NCBI RefSeq assembly: GCF_014274685.1 | Contig: NZ_CP060393.1 | Span: 2,911,501-2,975,500 of the forward strand | Reading direction: 5' to 3' | Length of the DNA: 64,000 bases | Source: Edaphobacter sp. 4G125 | GTDB taxonomy: Bacteria; Acidobacteriota; Terriglobia; Terriglobales; Acidobacteriaceae | Shown: one piece after another, positions 7,973 to 17,690 of the stretch | Layout of the letters: each line of letters begins with the position of its first letter | Numbering within the stretch: position 1 is the stretch's first letter | Made by a program: the position numbers and the translations under genes | The notes under the pieces: generated by a model | The model's input: only the letters and a program-made list of their open reading frames with translations | What the model was told of the DNA's origin: nothing | Databases searched by the model: none

Positions 7973-9328
7973 TTACGACATGGTCGCAATAGCAGACGCT
8001 GAACGGATCTTCCAGGCTCCACGCGTAAAATCCGGAAATTCAATTGGAGTGCTGCCTTTAGCTACCGAAGTAACGCTGAGCGGGCCAACAGAAGACCATG
8101 CTGCCGTATCGTAAACATCGATATCTGGTGGTAAACCTTCGCGCAAGCACTGCAGCATACGATAGTGCATAATCATATCCATTCCTCCATGACCGCCAGT
8201 CTTTGCAGCGAAGTCTCCCTCTTTCGCCCATAGAGGATGAGTGTAGCTCTTATACTTATCAAGCGAGCCAAACACTTCTTCCTTATCGCCCTCGAGATAT
8301 ATGCGCGGTGGATAGTCCTCGAAGATTCCCTTGGTGCCTGCGATCATATTGATGCGACTGTAAGGATTCGGCAACGAAACCGCATGTTTGACGGTAATCG
8401 TGAGTCCCTTGGACGTTTTGATGAGAGATGTGTTCATGTCCCCGCATATATATTTTTCAGACCAACGTGGGTCTCCTGGCTGAAGATGTTCTTTGCGGTA
8501 AATATCGAGCCCCCGCTCAATGGAACTCATGGATACTAAGTAACCAAAGCGATCGCCACGGTTGATATTCATATAGTTCGCGACTGGGCCAAGACCATGA
8601 GTCGGATATAAATTTCCATTACGTTTGGTGTGTTCCGCACGCCGCCAAAGACCATTCGCCTTGTTTTGGAATAGCTCTTCGCGGATGTCATGGATATAGG
8701 CTCCCTCGCCATAGATGAGTTCGCCAAAACGTCCTTCGTTCGTCATACGCAGGACAAGCGTCTCGTTATATCCGTAACAGCAATTTTCCATAATGAAGCA
8801 GTGCTTTCGTGTGCGCTCGGAGGTATTGACGATATCCCAGCACTCTTCCAGAGTAACGACGCCCGGCACCTCGATACCAACATCTTTGCCATGGTTCATG
8901 GCAAAGAGCGCAACCGGAGCATGCCAGCTCCACGGCGTCGCAGTGAGCACCAGGTCTATATCATTGCGCTTCAGCATGTTCTCGAAATCATGCGGGCCAG
9001 CAGTATACAGGTCTGGACGCTTCTTGCCGCTCTTCTCAACAAGAGCAGCACCGTTCTCAGCCTTCTCTTTCACTACATCGCAAATAGCGACGATCTGTGC
9101 GTCGAGCGCGATCAGCATCTTCAGATGACCAGTCCCGCGCACTCCTACGCCAACCAAAGCAATTCGGGGGTTACGCTTTGCGAAAGGGACTCCGATCATC
9201 GTGGCGTGGCCGACAGGAGCAGCAGCTTTCTGCAAAGCAGATGCTGATGCAAATGATTTCGTAAGAGCAGATGCAGCCCCAAGCTGAACGAATCGACGGC
9301 GAGACCATGAACTAAAGTTGAAATCCAT
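7973..9328 (-). CDS. Tat-exported GH109-type Gfo/Idh/MocA protein
   Basis: Best match by motif is glycoside hydrolase family 109, whose known members are NAD+-dependent alpha-N-acetylgalactosaminidases that cleave by transient oxidation. The ATG at 9328 follows a GAGGAG ribosome site and starts a twin-arginine signal (SRRRFVQLGAASAL). Next come a Rossmann stretch (ALVGVGVRGTGH), TPWSWHAPVALFAM, GNLYPTHGLGPVANY, and the GH109-like end GGHGGMDMIMHYRMLQCL and DFTRGAWK. The length of 451 residues is normal. The signal implies folding with NAD in the cytoplasm, then export. It sits with nagA, nagB, an outer-membrane transporter and a GntR regulator, which supports amino-sugar substrates. Other specificities inside the Gfo/Idh/MocA superfamily cannot be excluded. 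Confidence 0.8.
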   Translation of the reverse strand: MDFNFSSWSRRRFVQLGAASALTKSFASASALQKAAAPVGHATMIGVPFAKRNPRIALVGVGVRGTGHLKMLIALDAQIVAICDVVKEKAENGAALVEKSGKKRPDLYTAGPHDFENMLKRNDIDLVLTATPWSWHAPVALFAMNHGKDVGIEVPGVVTLEECWDIVNTSERTRKHCFIMENCCYGYNETLVLRMTNEGRFGELIYGEGAYIHDIREELFQNKANGLWRRAEHTKRNGNLYPTHGLGPVANYMNINRGDRFGYLVSMSSIERGLDIYRKEHLQPGDPRWSEKYICGDMNTSLIKTSKGLTITVKHAVSLPNPYSRINMIAGTKGIFEDYPPRIYLEGDKEEVFGSLDKYKSYTHPLWAKEGDFAAKTGGHGGMDMIMHYRMLQCLREGLPPDIDVYDTAAWSSVGPLSVTSVAKGSTPIEFPDFTRGAWKIRSASAIATMS

Positions 9329-9421
9329 TAGAAGCTCCTCACAAGGTTGGCTATATGGTTGATCGATCATCATCACATGCTGAAGACATGACGCTGACCG
9401 CTATATCTTGCACTCAATTAC

Positions 9422-11659
9422 TCACGCAGTACTACTCAACCAGTCGAGACAGATATGCAAATTATCTGCAGTTGTGTTACGGAAATTCAGCCATGATCCG
9501 GCAGCATATTTAGCAGAAATCCTCTCGTGATATTGCCCGATCGCAGAGGCTTTCTGCATCGTCGTACCATCTCCGTTCGACGGATTGTTGATCCAGACTG
9601 GATGCGGCGATATAGCAGCGATGATGTCTGGTAGATCAAAATGCTTCAAGATTCCCGGTACGAACCATTCGAGATCCAGCATATAGTCTTCCGTACTGAC
9701 AATTGATTGATAAGTCAGCGGGACATCGCGAAGTAGCAGAGATTTGATGTTGGCATCCAATGCAACAGCCATTAAAGCGGCTAAACCGGCCGGTCCTTCT
9801 CCCATTACATAGATGTGCGTTGGATCAACATCAGACCGAGTACGTAAATAGCGAAGAGCAGCGAGAAGATCAACGACACGTTGACCAATAACCGAGTATC
9901 CCAATGACAGATTGGTCCAGGCATGGCGCTCAAAGAGGTTCATCCCTCGATAAAATTCCGGCCCGCGGTCAGGAGATCGTGGCAAAGAAACCCCCAAACC
10001 GCGCAGATAAATAGAACACGTAGCATAGCCAGCATCTAATATCTCTTCAAAGCGCCCTCCCTCAAAAAGAGGATCGTTAGTCTGATATGCGCTGGCATAG
10101 AGCAGCACTGGACGTCGCTGCACCGCTTTCTTTGTCGAATGGACATGCCATCCTACGGTTCGAACCCCAGGCTCCGGCTCAATCTGAAACTCATCAATGC
10201 TTCGCGTCGGCCCCGAGTTCGTAGACAGGATGGCTGCGCGAAGATTCCCTTCAGCAGCAGGCAGAGCAAGTAGGGACCGCAGCTCGGAGCACACGTAATC
10301 ACGCGCAGATGCTGGTGTTTCATCGAATGGGCTCCGAGGGAGAAGCTGTTTCATGCGCTCGACATTCAACTGAGTAACAGTTCGACCTCTGAAAGCTGTC
10401 AGTACCTGACCGGTAGTTGTGCAGTTCAATTCGTTGATCGGTGCCGAATCAAACTCAACCTCTTCTGCAGTTGCGGCTCCATTACGAAGCCAGCGATTGA
10501 AGCACTCGTAGACCGCTCGCCGCGAAAGCGCATCGAGGGCATGCGGGAGATGACCCACAACAACATCCAGACGATCTGTCGCACCAGAAAGTCGGTAGAG
10601 TCGAGTCAGATCTTTCAGATTTTCTGCTATGCCCTCCTCATAGACAGGAGAGTAGGTCTGCCCTTGATCATGCGCCGTATAACAAATACGAAGTGGCTTC
10701 GGTGCGAATGCATTAAGAAGATCACCACGGTCAAGACCTAAAGGAAGGCCGCCAATGATGTCCTGCTCGGCATCGCCGATTGCTCCGGGAGCCTCATAAA
10801 GCGGTCCTGCAAGATTTTCGAAGTTGGCTTCACATGGAACTGCAACCTTGATTCTCTCCTCCAAAGCCATTAGGTACATCGTCATGGTCCCACCACCAGA
10901 GTGGCCTGTACAACCAATACGCTCACCATCAACCTCTGACCTGCTCACAAGGTAATCCAACGCGCGGATTCCATCCCAAACCCGATGGAGAGCAAAGCTA
11001 CTACCGAAAAGCACCATGGGGCGCCCCGTCTGGAGATGTTCGGGAACAACATCGAAACGCGGACGCTTAGAGTCTCGATCAAGATATTGTCGGCGCTCTC
11101 CCTGACCAAACGGATCATAGGCAATGACCACAAAACCTTGTCTTGCGAGATTCTGAAAACAATGCTGATAGCTTCGATAAGACTTGCCTTCGGTTGTATG
11201 TCCAAGAGGAGCAAGAATTCCGGGGTGCGGACCTTGTATGCTTGGCAAATAGAGGTGGGCAGTAACGTAAATCCCCGGTCGGCTTTCAAAGATGATTTTT
11301 TCGATGCGATATATTCCGCGATCGATACTACCCACGACTCGCGGATTGAGCGGTGTACGTTCAGGAGAGCCACCAAGAACTGTCCAGAGCTGTTCCCGAA
11401 CAAGAGCAGCACGTTTCTGTACATCCTGCGATGTCCGGACGCTGTCGATCATCTTCCGGCGCGTTGACCTGACCGCATGCATCTTTTGCGCAACGAAATC
11501 AGGCCAATCATTCCAAAAGTCTCGGTCGATGCGCCCATTCGCATCACAATTGGCCATCGATTCCGAAGAGGCAGGACTCTCAGCCCAAAGTGGTGCAGCA
11601 GAACTAGCAACCAGCGCCGAGATATTAGTCCCCAGGAAGTGGCGACGGGTGACGACCAC
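9422..11659 (-). CDS. Tat-exported double alpha/beta-hydrolase esterase
   Basis: A 745-residue exported hydrolase. The GTG start is set by a perfect AAGGAGG six bases upstream and opens a Tat signal (VTRRHFLGTN). The first half resembles acetyl-xylan-esterase/abhydrolase proteins common in acidobacteria and planctomycetes, with nucleophile elbow GCTGHSGGG. The second half (about residue 480 on) looks like another alpha/beta-hydrolase lobe, but its elbow reads VMGEGPAGL, with Glu where the serine nucleophile belongs. Lobe 2 is therefore probably non-catalytic. The gene lies between the GH109 gene and the TonB transporter on the same strand, in an apparent operon. Removal of O-acetyl or acyl groups from an amino-sugar polymer is a reasonable inference; the actual substrate is unknown. 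Confidence 0.75.
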   Translation of the reverse strand: MVVTRRHFLGTNISALVASSAAPLWAESPASSESMANCDANGRIDRDFWNDWPDFVAQKMHAVRSTRRKMIDSVRTSQDVQKRAALVREQLWTVLGGSPERTPLNPRVVGSIDRGIYRIEKIIFESRPGIYVTAHLYLPSIQGPHPGILAPLGHTTEGKSYRSYQHCFQNLARQGFVVIAYDPFGQGERRQYLDRDSKRPRFDVVPEHLQTGRPMVLFGSSFALHRVWDGIRALDYLVSRSEVDGERIGCTGHSGGGTMTMYLMALEERIKVAVPCEANFENLAGPLYEAPGAIGDAEQDIIGGLPLGLDRGDLLNAFAPKPLRICYTAHDQGQTYSPVYEEGIAENLKDLTRLYRLSGATDRLDVVVGHLPHALDALSRRAVYECFNRWLRNGAATAEEVEFDSAPINELNCTTTGQVLTAFRGRTVTQLNVERMKQLLPRSPFDETPASARDYVCSELRSLLALPAAEGNLRAAILSTNSGPTRSIDEFQIEPEPGVRTVGWHVHSTKKAVQRRPVLLYASAYQTNDPLFEGGRFEEILDAGYATCSIYLRGLGVSLPRSPDRGPEFYRGMNLFERHAWTNLSLGYSVIGQRVVDLLAALRYLRTRSDVDPTHIYVMGEGPAGLAALMAVALDANIKSLLLRDVPLTYQSIVSTEDYMLDLEWFVPGILKHFDLPDIIAAISPHPVWINNPSNGDGTTMQKASAIGQYHERISAKYAAGSWLNFRNTTADNLHICLDWLSSTA

Positions 11660-11705
11660 GAAAACCTCCTTGAAGTAAGAGAGCCTAACCTCAGGACTCC
11701 TTTAT

Positions 11706-14700
11706 CTAGAACGTGAACTTAAGAGCCAGCTGCATAATGCGGGCATCACCGTTCGTGGAAATAATTCTTCCGGCCGAACTGGAGTTGACAGTGCTGACAG
11801 GGGAACTAAAGTTAGGATGATTTAGAAGATTGAATGCTTCTGCACGGAACTGAAGACTGTTGCCTTCCAGTCGTCCACCAAACGGGAACTGACGCACGAG
11901 CGAATAGTCGACATTCGAATATCCCGGTCCAATCATGAAATTTCTCTTTGTGTTGCCGAAAGTTCCAAGAGCATTCGCGGTAAATGCTGCCGGGTTATAG
12001 AACATCGCTACCTTCTGAAGATCGCTACGACCACTGGGAAGATTCGGATTCCCGACCATATCCGCTCGATCCATACCAATGCCGCTGGTCGAATTGTCGA
12101 TACCCGAAGATACGGTAAAGGGTGTTCCGCCCCGGAGTACAACAATACCGTTCATCTGCCAATGGCTCAGGATGAAGTTAGGAGCATCCCAGGCAAAGTG
12201 CGTAGACGGAACATTCCAGACGACCGAGCCTTTAAATTGGTTTTTAACATCGTAGGAACAGCGACCGTAATCGATCTTCGGATTGGGGGTGGAATACCCG
12301 TTCGCATTGAAGAATGCACCTTCGCTTTCATTCATGCATCTCGACCAACGATACCCTGCGAGAAAAGTTAGACCACGGGCAGCCTGACGCTGTACCGAAA
12401 CGATAAGCGCGTGATAGTTCGAGGTGCCGACATTCCTGCCCAAGGGAAGGCTCTGATAACTGGAACCCATCGGACGACGAATATTGTAGTTAGAAATATT
12501 CTGAAGATAAGTCTTCGTGGGATCGTAGATTGCGGCATTGCCCTCTACAGAACCGAAGAGATGAACGGCATTCTGCCCTTCGTATGCGAGACGAAACAGG
12601 GTCCCATATCCGACCTGTTGCTCAGCCGTTAGATTCCACTGCTGAATAACTGGAGCCTTCATATTTCGGGTCATCGGATTTGCTGCCATCGGAATCTGAA
12701 ACGGTGTCGTTACCGGAGCAGGCCCAGGAGGTAGCGGGAAAGGGTTCACCTGCCCCTGGTAAGGATTGGCGAAACTAGAGGGATTGGTAAACGTGACGGA
12801 CGTACTAAAAGGGCTGAACGTGGGGTTGATCGTATTCGCCGTCATCTGATCCTGATACATTCCATAGCCACCACGCAGGCTTGTGCGGCCATCGCCAAAA
12901 ACATCAAGCGCAAATCCTATACGCGGATTGAAGCGACGGTAATTGGAATCGATCACGCGAGACGGTACCGTCGGATCCCCAGCCAATAGCAATCCGGCAG
13001 GCAGGGTTGGATATTGTTTCGAATGGATATTTGCGGCGTACGCTTCGGGATCAAAAAGTGCCTCTTCGTGATAGGCCGTATCAAATACAGGGACAAATGG
13101 GTTCCAGCGCAGACCAAGATCGAGAGTCAGGCGACCCGTAATCTTCCAATTGTCATTGATGTAGAGTGCAGGAAGCGTGCGAGTAGGAACGAAGTAAAAG
13201 TTGGCTGCTTGATTGAAGGTCGCAGCCTTACCCAACATAAAATCAAGGGCCCCATCCCCGGAAAGACCTCCAGAGAAAACAAAATAGCCATTGCCCTTGA
13301 AGTCTTGATTCTTGATGACCTTACTGGTAAGAACCTCTCCACCAAACTCAAGCGTGTGTCGACCGATTCCCCAGGTCCATTGATTTCCGATTCCGCCCTC
13401 AGTCGCAGGAATCGTATAAAAACCGTTCCAGGTCTTCGTGAAATAGTTGCTCACGGCCAGATAAAACGACGTATGAGGAGCTGCCACCATGTTCGGCACG
13501 TTGACCCCGAGATCACTCCAACCGGGAAAGCCCACTGGGGATGTAGCAGCATTTGTACGTCTGCTGAATGAACCAACTAGCGTAGTCGTAAGAGAGGGGC
13601 TGAAGATATACGTAGCGTTGACAACACCGAACTGACTAAGCCATTTCTGATCGGTGGTAGCTGACAGCAGATTTCCCTGAATCGAATTACCCGGCTGTTG
13701 GAAGCTGTCGTAAATATAGCTGCCGTAGAGTTTCAGGTGCGAACCAAAGTTCTGGTCGATACGAGTAACAAACTGGTTTGTATTTGTCTGATAACGAGAA
13801 AGGAAGCGCGTAATCCCAGTAGAATCGCTGGCCGGCAGCATCTGCAGAATCTTAAGAGAGATCGGATCATAACGTGAAGTAGGGACCTGATTCCCTGCAA
13901 ATGGAAGCCCGGTCACAGGATCGACGAGTTGTCTTTTGATCATCGAAAAGTCGCCGCTTCGCTGCGCAGCGGTCGGCACAGTGAAGGTCGTAAGAGCATT
14001 CTGACGGACCGTGGTTCTCTGATAAGAGAAGAAGGCGAAGGTCTTGTCCTTCACGATAGGGCCGCCAATCGTGCCACCAAACTGATGCCGTTTAAGACCA
14101 TCCGGCTTTGTCCCAAAGAAATTGATCGCGTTGAATGCGCTGTTTCTTACGAATTCGAAGAGAGTTCCATGAAACTGGTTCGTACCCCCACGCGTGACTG
14201 CGTTCATCACACCGCCTCCGCGACCTGAAAACTTAGCACTGTAGACGCTGCTCGAAAAACTAAACTCCTGGATAGCGTCAGGATTGGGATAGACATTTGC
14301 AATCTGCGTCAGCGCATCTTCATTCAGAGCGCCGTCAAGATAATACGAAGTTGAGTCTCCCCTACCGCCGCTGGCTCCAACATAGCTGTTCGCCTGATCA
14401 GGGCGCGAAGCACTTTGCTGATACGAAGAGACAGCTGTAACGCTTGTATCAGGTGCCAGCTGCATTAGTTGAAGGATGTTGCGGCCGTTCAGCGGTAGCT
14501 GGGTAGTCATTTGGTTGTCGATGGAGGTCGAAACCATCGGAGACTCAAGATTCACCGTAGCGCCACCACCGCCCGTTACGGTTATGGCTTGACCAACGCT
14601 CCCCACTGCGAGCACCCCATTAATCACCAGGCGCTGTCCCACGGCAATCTGAAGCTCCTTCTGCTCGTAAACCTGAAACCCATCGTGGGAGATGCGCAGG

Positions 14701-14936
14701 TTGTACATATCAGGAGAAAGGCCCAGGAGCACATAACTCCCTTCATCATTCGTCTTGACCTGAACCACCGCACCTGTAGCGATATCGGTAGCACTGACAT
14801 CAGAGCCCGGAAGCACAGAGCCCGAGGCATCGGTTACCTTGCCCGAGATCGTAGCCGACGTAAGTTGCGCCCAACCAACCGAGCCTCCCAGACCAATACA
14901 AAGCACAGCCGAGAGAAATCTACTATTGATACCCAT
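11706..14936 (-). CDS. Oar-like TonB-dependent transporter (amino-sugar locus)
   Basis: An outer-membrane beta-barrel transporter of the acidobacterial Oar-like type, 1076 residues. A signal peptide (to about residue 23, VGWAQ) is followed by a carboxypeptidase-regulatory-like Ig domain (ATISGKVTDASGSVLPGSDV). Next come a plug-like region with LPLNGRNILQLMQLAP, and a long barrel that ends in a C-terminal aromatic residue (LALKFTF). AGGAGG lies before the ATG. It heads the reverse-strand operon with the esterase and GH109 genes and is divergent from nagB. The shared promoter carries the TTTAACGTTAAA palindrome. Import of amino-sugar oligomers is inferred from these neighbours. Confidence 0.88.
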   Translation of the reverse strand: MGINSRFLSAVLCIGLGGSVGWAQLTSATISGKVTDASGSVLPGSDVSATDIATGAVVQVKTNDEGSYVLLGLSPDMYNLRISHDGFQVYEQKELQIAVGQRLVINGVLAVGSVGQAITVTGGGGATVNLESPMVSTSIDNQMTTQLPLNGRNILQLMQLAPDTSVTAVSSYQQSASRPDQANSYVGASGGRGDSTSYYLDGALNEDALTQIANVYPNPDAIQEFSFSSSVYSAKFSGRGGGVMNAVTRGGTNQFHGTLFEFVRNSAFNAINFFGTKPDGLKRHQFGGTIGGPIVKDKTFAFFSYQRTTVRQNALTTFTVPTAAQRSGDFSMIKRQLVDPVTGLPFAGNQVPTSRYDPISLKILQMLPASDSTGITRFLSRYQTNTNQFVTRIDQNFGSHLKLYGSYIYDSFQQPGNSIQGNLLSATTDQKWLSQFGVVNATYIFSPSLTTTLVGSFSRRTNAATSPVGFPGWSDLGVNVPNMVAAPHTSFYLAVSNYFTKTWNGFYTIPATEGGIGNQWTWGIGRHTLEFGGEVLTSKVIKNQDFKGNGYFVFSGGLSGDGALDFMLGKAATFNQAANFYFVPTRTLPALYINDNWKITGRLTLDLGLRWNPFVPVFDTAYHEEALFDPEAYAANIHSKQYPTLPAGLLLAGDPTVPSRVIDSNYRRFNPRIGFALDVFGDGRTSLRGGYGMYQDQMTANTINPTFSPFSTSVTFTNPSSFANPYQGQVNPFPLPPGPAPVTTPFQIPMAANPMTRNMKAPVIQQWNLTAEQQVGYGTLFRLAYEGQNAVHLFGSVEGNAAIYDPTKTYLQNISNYNIRRPMGSSYQSLPLGRNVGTSNYHALIVSVQRQAARGLTFLAGYRWSRCMNESEGAFFNANGYSTPNPKIDYGRCSYDVKNQFKGSVVWNVPSTHFAWDAPNFILSHWQMNGIVVLRGGTPFTVSSGIDNSTSGIGMDRADMVGNPNLPSGRSDLQKVAMFYNPAAFTANALGTFGNTKRNFMIGPGYSNVDYSLVRQFPFGGRLEGNSLQFRAEAFNLLNHPNFSSPVSTVNSSSAGRIISTNGDARIMQLALKFTF

Positions 14937-15020
14937 TTCCGGCCTCCTGAATGCCGAGATCTAACGTTCTTGCCCCGAGATAGAAAGGGAGGTTCATTTC
15001 GTTATGTTTGAATAAATATA

Positions 15021-15032
15021 TTTAACGTTAAA
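15021..15032. promoter_or_regulatory. Candidate nag operator, perfect 12-bp palindrome
   Basis: TTTAACGTTAAA is a perfect palindrome between the divergent TonB-transporter and nagB genes, in an AT-rich stretch. A near-identical copy, TTTATCGTTAAA, lies at 17651-17662 between the symporter and nagA. The FadR-type regulator encoded at 18627-19334 is the obvious candidate ligand; binding is inferred. Confidence 0.55.
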
Positions 15033-15081
15033 CGTTTGTCAATTATATTTTTATGATTTATAGTTTTTTTGGAGGAAGATA

Positions 15082-15858
15082 ATGATTGCCCCTGTAAACG
15101 GAACTCATATCTATGGAACTGCAAAAGTTCAGGTGTTCTCGACTCGCGCCGAACTGGGGGTAGCGGCAGCGGCCGATGTTGCCCACCTTATTAAAGAAGC
15201 TGTTCGAGAGCACGGCCACGCACGAATCATGATTGCGACCGGCAACTCACAGTTGGATGTAGTCAAGGAGCTGGTTCTCCGGTCTGATATCGAATGGCCT
15301 AAAGTCGATGTATTCCACATGGATGAATATGTTGGTGTCGATGGTGATCATCCAGCAGGATTCCAGCGCTGGATTCGTGAGCGCGTCGAACAGAAGGTCA
15401 ATGCCCGGTCGATCAACTACATCTCAGGCCTTGGCAGCACAGATGAGGAAATCGCACGTTATACGGACCTTTTAAATGCAGGACCAATTGACATAGCCTT
15501 TGTAGGCATCGGAGAAAATGGACACATCGCCTTCAACGATCCTCCCGTTGCAGATTTCAATGATCCGCAGATGCTGAAGCGTGTTGTATTGGACGCAACC
15601 TGCCGCCAGCAGCAAGTGAACGAAGGCCACTTTGCAACGATTGATCTGGTTCCGAAAGAAGCGATTACGGTGACGTGCAGCGGTCTGTTTCGAGCAAAAA
15701 ATTGGATATCGTGTGTTCCGGAAGCGCGTAAGGCAAAAGCTGTACGCACCGCCCTGGAAGGTGAAATTACAACAGCATGTCCAGCATCTTTGGCTAAGAG
15801 ACACCTCAATACGACCATCTATCTGGACACTCAGTCGGCCTCGCTGCTGACGCTTTAG
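15082..15858 (+). CDS. nagB: Glucosamine-6-phosphate deaminase
   Basis: Converts glucosamine 6-phosphate to fructose 6-phosphate and ammonia in the cytoplasm, linking amino-sugar uptake to glycolysis. The 258 residues fit the family. Visible motifs are MIATGNSQLDVV (phosphate loop), VFHMDEYVGVDGDHPAGF (with the catalytic Asp-Glu region) and FVGIGENGHIAFNDPP, which carries the active-site His and is the family signature. GGAGG lies seven bases before the ATG. It is divergent from the TonB transporter over a palindromic operator and is followed by a strong terminator. The deacetylase that feeds it is encoded at 17691-18602. Confidence 0.92.
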   Translation: MIAPVNGTHIYGTAKVQVFSTRAELGVAAAADVAHLIKEAVREHGHARIMIATGNSQLDVVKELVLRSDIEWPKVDVFHMDEYVGVDGDHPAGFQRWIRERVEQKVNARSINYISGLGSTDEEIARYTDLLNAGPIDIAFVGIGENGHIAFNDPPVADFNDPQMLKRVVLDATCRQQQVNEGHFATIDLVPKEAITVTCSGLFRAKNWISCVPEARKAKAVRTALEGEITTACPASLAKRHLNTTIYLDTQSASLLTL

Positions 15859-15860
15859 AA

Positions 15861-15896
15861 TGATGAGGCTCTTCAGATTACTGAAGAGCCTCATCA
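15861..15896. terminator. Terminator hairpin after nagB
   Basis: A perfect 16-bp inverted repeat, TGATGAGGCTCTTCAG (15861-15876) and its complement (15881-15896), encloses the loop ATTA. It begins two bases after the nagB stop. The downstream T-run is weak, so efficiency is uncertain. Confidence 0.7.
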
Positions 15897-16162
15897 CTTA
15901 ATTCAATGCTGGAAAATGAACGACATCATATCGATTGGCAAGTGCCGAAGCTGTCGATCCCAAGAATCAATGTTTTGCGTGCCGCCATAGTCGGCCCCTA
16001 CCACGTCGCCATCCAGACATAGAAACCAATAAACGCTGCGACCATTGCCCAGGCTAAAAGGAAACCCACAAGATCAATGCGATATCTCCCCCAAGAGAAT
16101 CGTTTTGGAAGATGCAAAAAATCAACGATCAACAAATCGTTCCCTTTTTCCTCGCTCTCCAT

Positions 16163-17635
16163 TTAATTCTCCTCTGCTAAAAGTAGATCTTGCTCATCAA
16201 TGGGCAGCCGCAGGTTCTTATAGATTCTAGAAAGCTTTTCTTCTGGCTCCGAAGGAGTAAAAAAACTCACGGATATAATCAGGATCACGCCGGTAACAAT
16301 ACTGTATAAAGATGACCACGAATTGGAGAAACCAGCCCATTTAGTGGCATAGAAGATCGCCGCAGAGCCTAAGGTGCTGGTCCACGCACCTGCTCTTGTT
16401 GCTCGCGGCCAGATGATACCAATCCAAAAAGCTATCCCGATGAAAGGAAGAATACTGATGAACTCAACTGTCGCAGAGATGACGGAACTCATCGTTAGTC
16501 CTAGAACAAATCCGAGGAGAGCAATACAGATCGAGGAGATCCGAGCCACCTTCAAAAAGTGAGCGTCGTCTCTCGGCTTTTTGAGCATTGGCCGGTAAAG
16601 GTTCTCTGTAAATAGGGCCGAGCCATCAACCATAAAGGCAGAGCAGGTTGACATGACAGTTGCCATCAATGATGCAGCCATTAGCCCGATTAATCCTGCG
16701 GGAAGCAACATAGTGACGGCAAGCCCAAATACCTTCTCTCGATCGTGAAAAGGAACGCCTGGAAACAATGCAGCCGCGAGTAGCCCCGTCAAAGTCCAGC
16801 CGATCGTACAGATACGTTTGACAAAGTTTCCATATGTCCATCCGATCCTGCAATTCATCTCTGTCTTTCCGCTGGCGCCGACAGCCATCATATGGGGCTG
16901 AACAACAATTCCAGCCAAACCGCTGATGACCAGCATCGCCACATTGAACGGAGTAAGTTCTCCTCCGGACTGGCTGAATATCGAAAAGAAATGATCGGGC
17001 AGAGCATGCCTTAAGCCAGTCATACCACCAACCTTGATGACTCCAAAAGGAACGACGAGGAAAGAAAGAAGCACAATCAGAAAACCCTGAACAAAATCTG
17101 TGATCGCCGCCGCAACGAGTCCTCCGGTAACTCCATACAGAGTGAAGGTGAGACCTATGGTGATCGCAATTAACAGTTCAGGGATACCTGTTATTGCAGA
17201 TACGGTGACCGCTGTTCCTTTAATAGCTATTCCCTGCCAAAGCGCAAAGAGATAGATACAGAAGATGGCATACGCTATGCTGTAGCTCCTGCCGTAACGG
17301 ACTTCAAAAAAGTCCGCAATGGTCACCATACGCAAGCGTCGAAAAACTGGGGCAAGCAACCAGTAGAAAGGAGTCGTGAATAACCATATCCACTGATACC
17401 AAATCCCCGAAAGGCCAGCGGTATATGCAGCTCCTGCAACGCCAACCGCTTGATCGGAGTGAGTACCAGTACCAAGATTCTGGGCGATCATGATGGCTTT
17501 CCCGAATGCTCGGTTCCCCATGAAAAACCCTTCTGAAGTACGTACTCTCTTACTGACATAGAGACCGAGAGCGGTCGTGCCACTCAGATATGTCCCAATG
17601 ACGATCCAATCTATGATCGAGAGCTTGACATGCAT
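16163..17635 (-). CDS. Sodium:solute symporter family sugar transporter
   Basis: A 490-residue inner-membrane SSS-family transporter (Na+-coupled), with about 13 hydrophobic helices. It starts with IDWIVIGTYLSGTTALGLYVSKR, the usual helix 1. The conserved MGNRAFGKAIMIAQNLGTGTHSDQ region follows, then GVTGGLVAAAITDFVQGFLI. The cytoplasmic C-terminus ends in acidic residues. It is divergent from nagA over 55 bases that contain TTTATCGTTAAA, so control together with nagA and nagB is likely. Uptake of N-acetylglucosamine or N-acetylgalactosamine is inferred from context. The 300 bases between the nagB terminator and this gene's stop hold no clear gene. Confidence 0.85.
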   Translation of the reverse strand: MHVKLSIIDWIVIGTYLSGTTALGLYVSKRVRTSEGFFMGNRAFGKAIMIAQNLGTGTHSDQAVGVAGAAYTAGLSGIWYQWIWLFTTPFYWLLAPVFRRLRMVTIADFFEVRYGRSYSIAYAIFCIYLFALWQGIAIKGTAVTVSAITGIPELLIAITIGLTFTLYGVTGGLVAAAITDFVQGFLIVLLSFLVVPFGVIKVGGMTGLRHALPDHFFSIFSQSGGELTPFNVAMLVISGLAGIVVQPHMMAVGASGKTEMNCRIGWTYGNFVKRICTIGWTLTGLLAAALFPGVPFHDREKVFGLAVTMLLPAGLIGLMAASLMATVMSTCSAFMVDGSALFTENLYRPMLKKPRDDAHFLKVARISSICIALLGFVLGLTMSSVISATVEFISILPFIGIAFWIGIIWPRATRAGAWTSTLGSAAIFYATKWAGFSNSWSSLYSIVTGVILIISVSFFTPSEPEEKLSRIYKNLRLPIDEQDLLLAEEN

Positions 17636-17650
17636 ATTCTTAATATAACT

Positions 17651-17662
17651 TTTATCGTTAAA
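17651..17662. promoter_or_regulatory. Second candidate nag operator
   Basis: TTTATCGTTAAA matches the perfect palindrome at 15021-15032 in 11 of 12 bases. It lies between the divergent symporter (start 17635) and nagA (start 17691), close enough to both starts to overlap their promoters. Confidence 0.5.
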
Positions 17663-17690
17663 TTATAATAGTCTCGAGTGAGAATCAATC

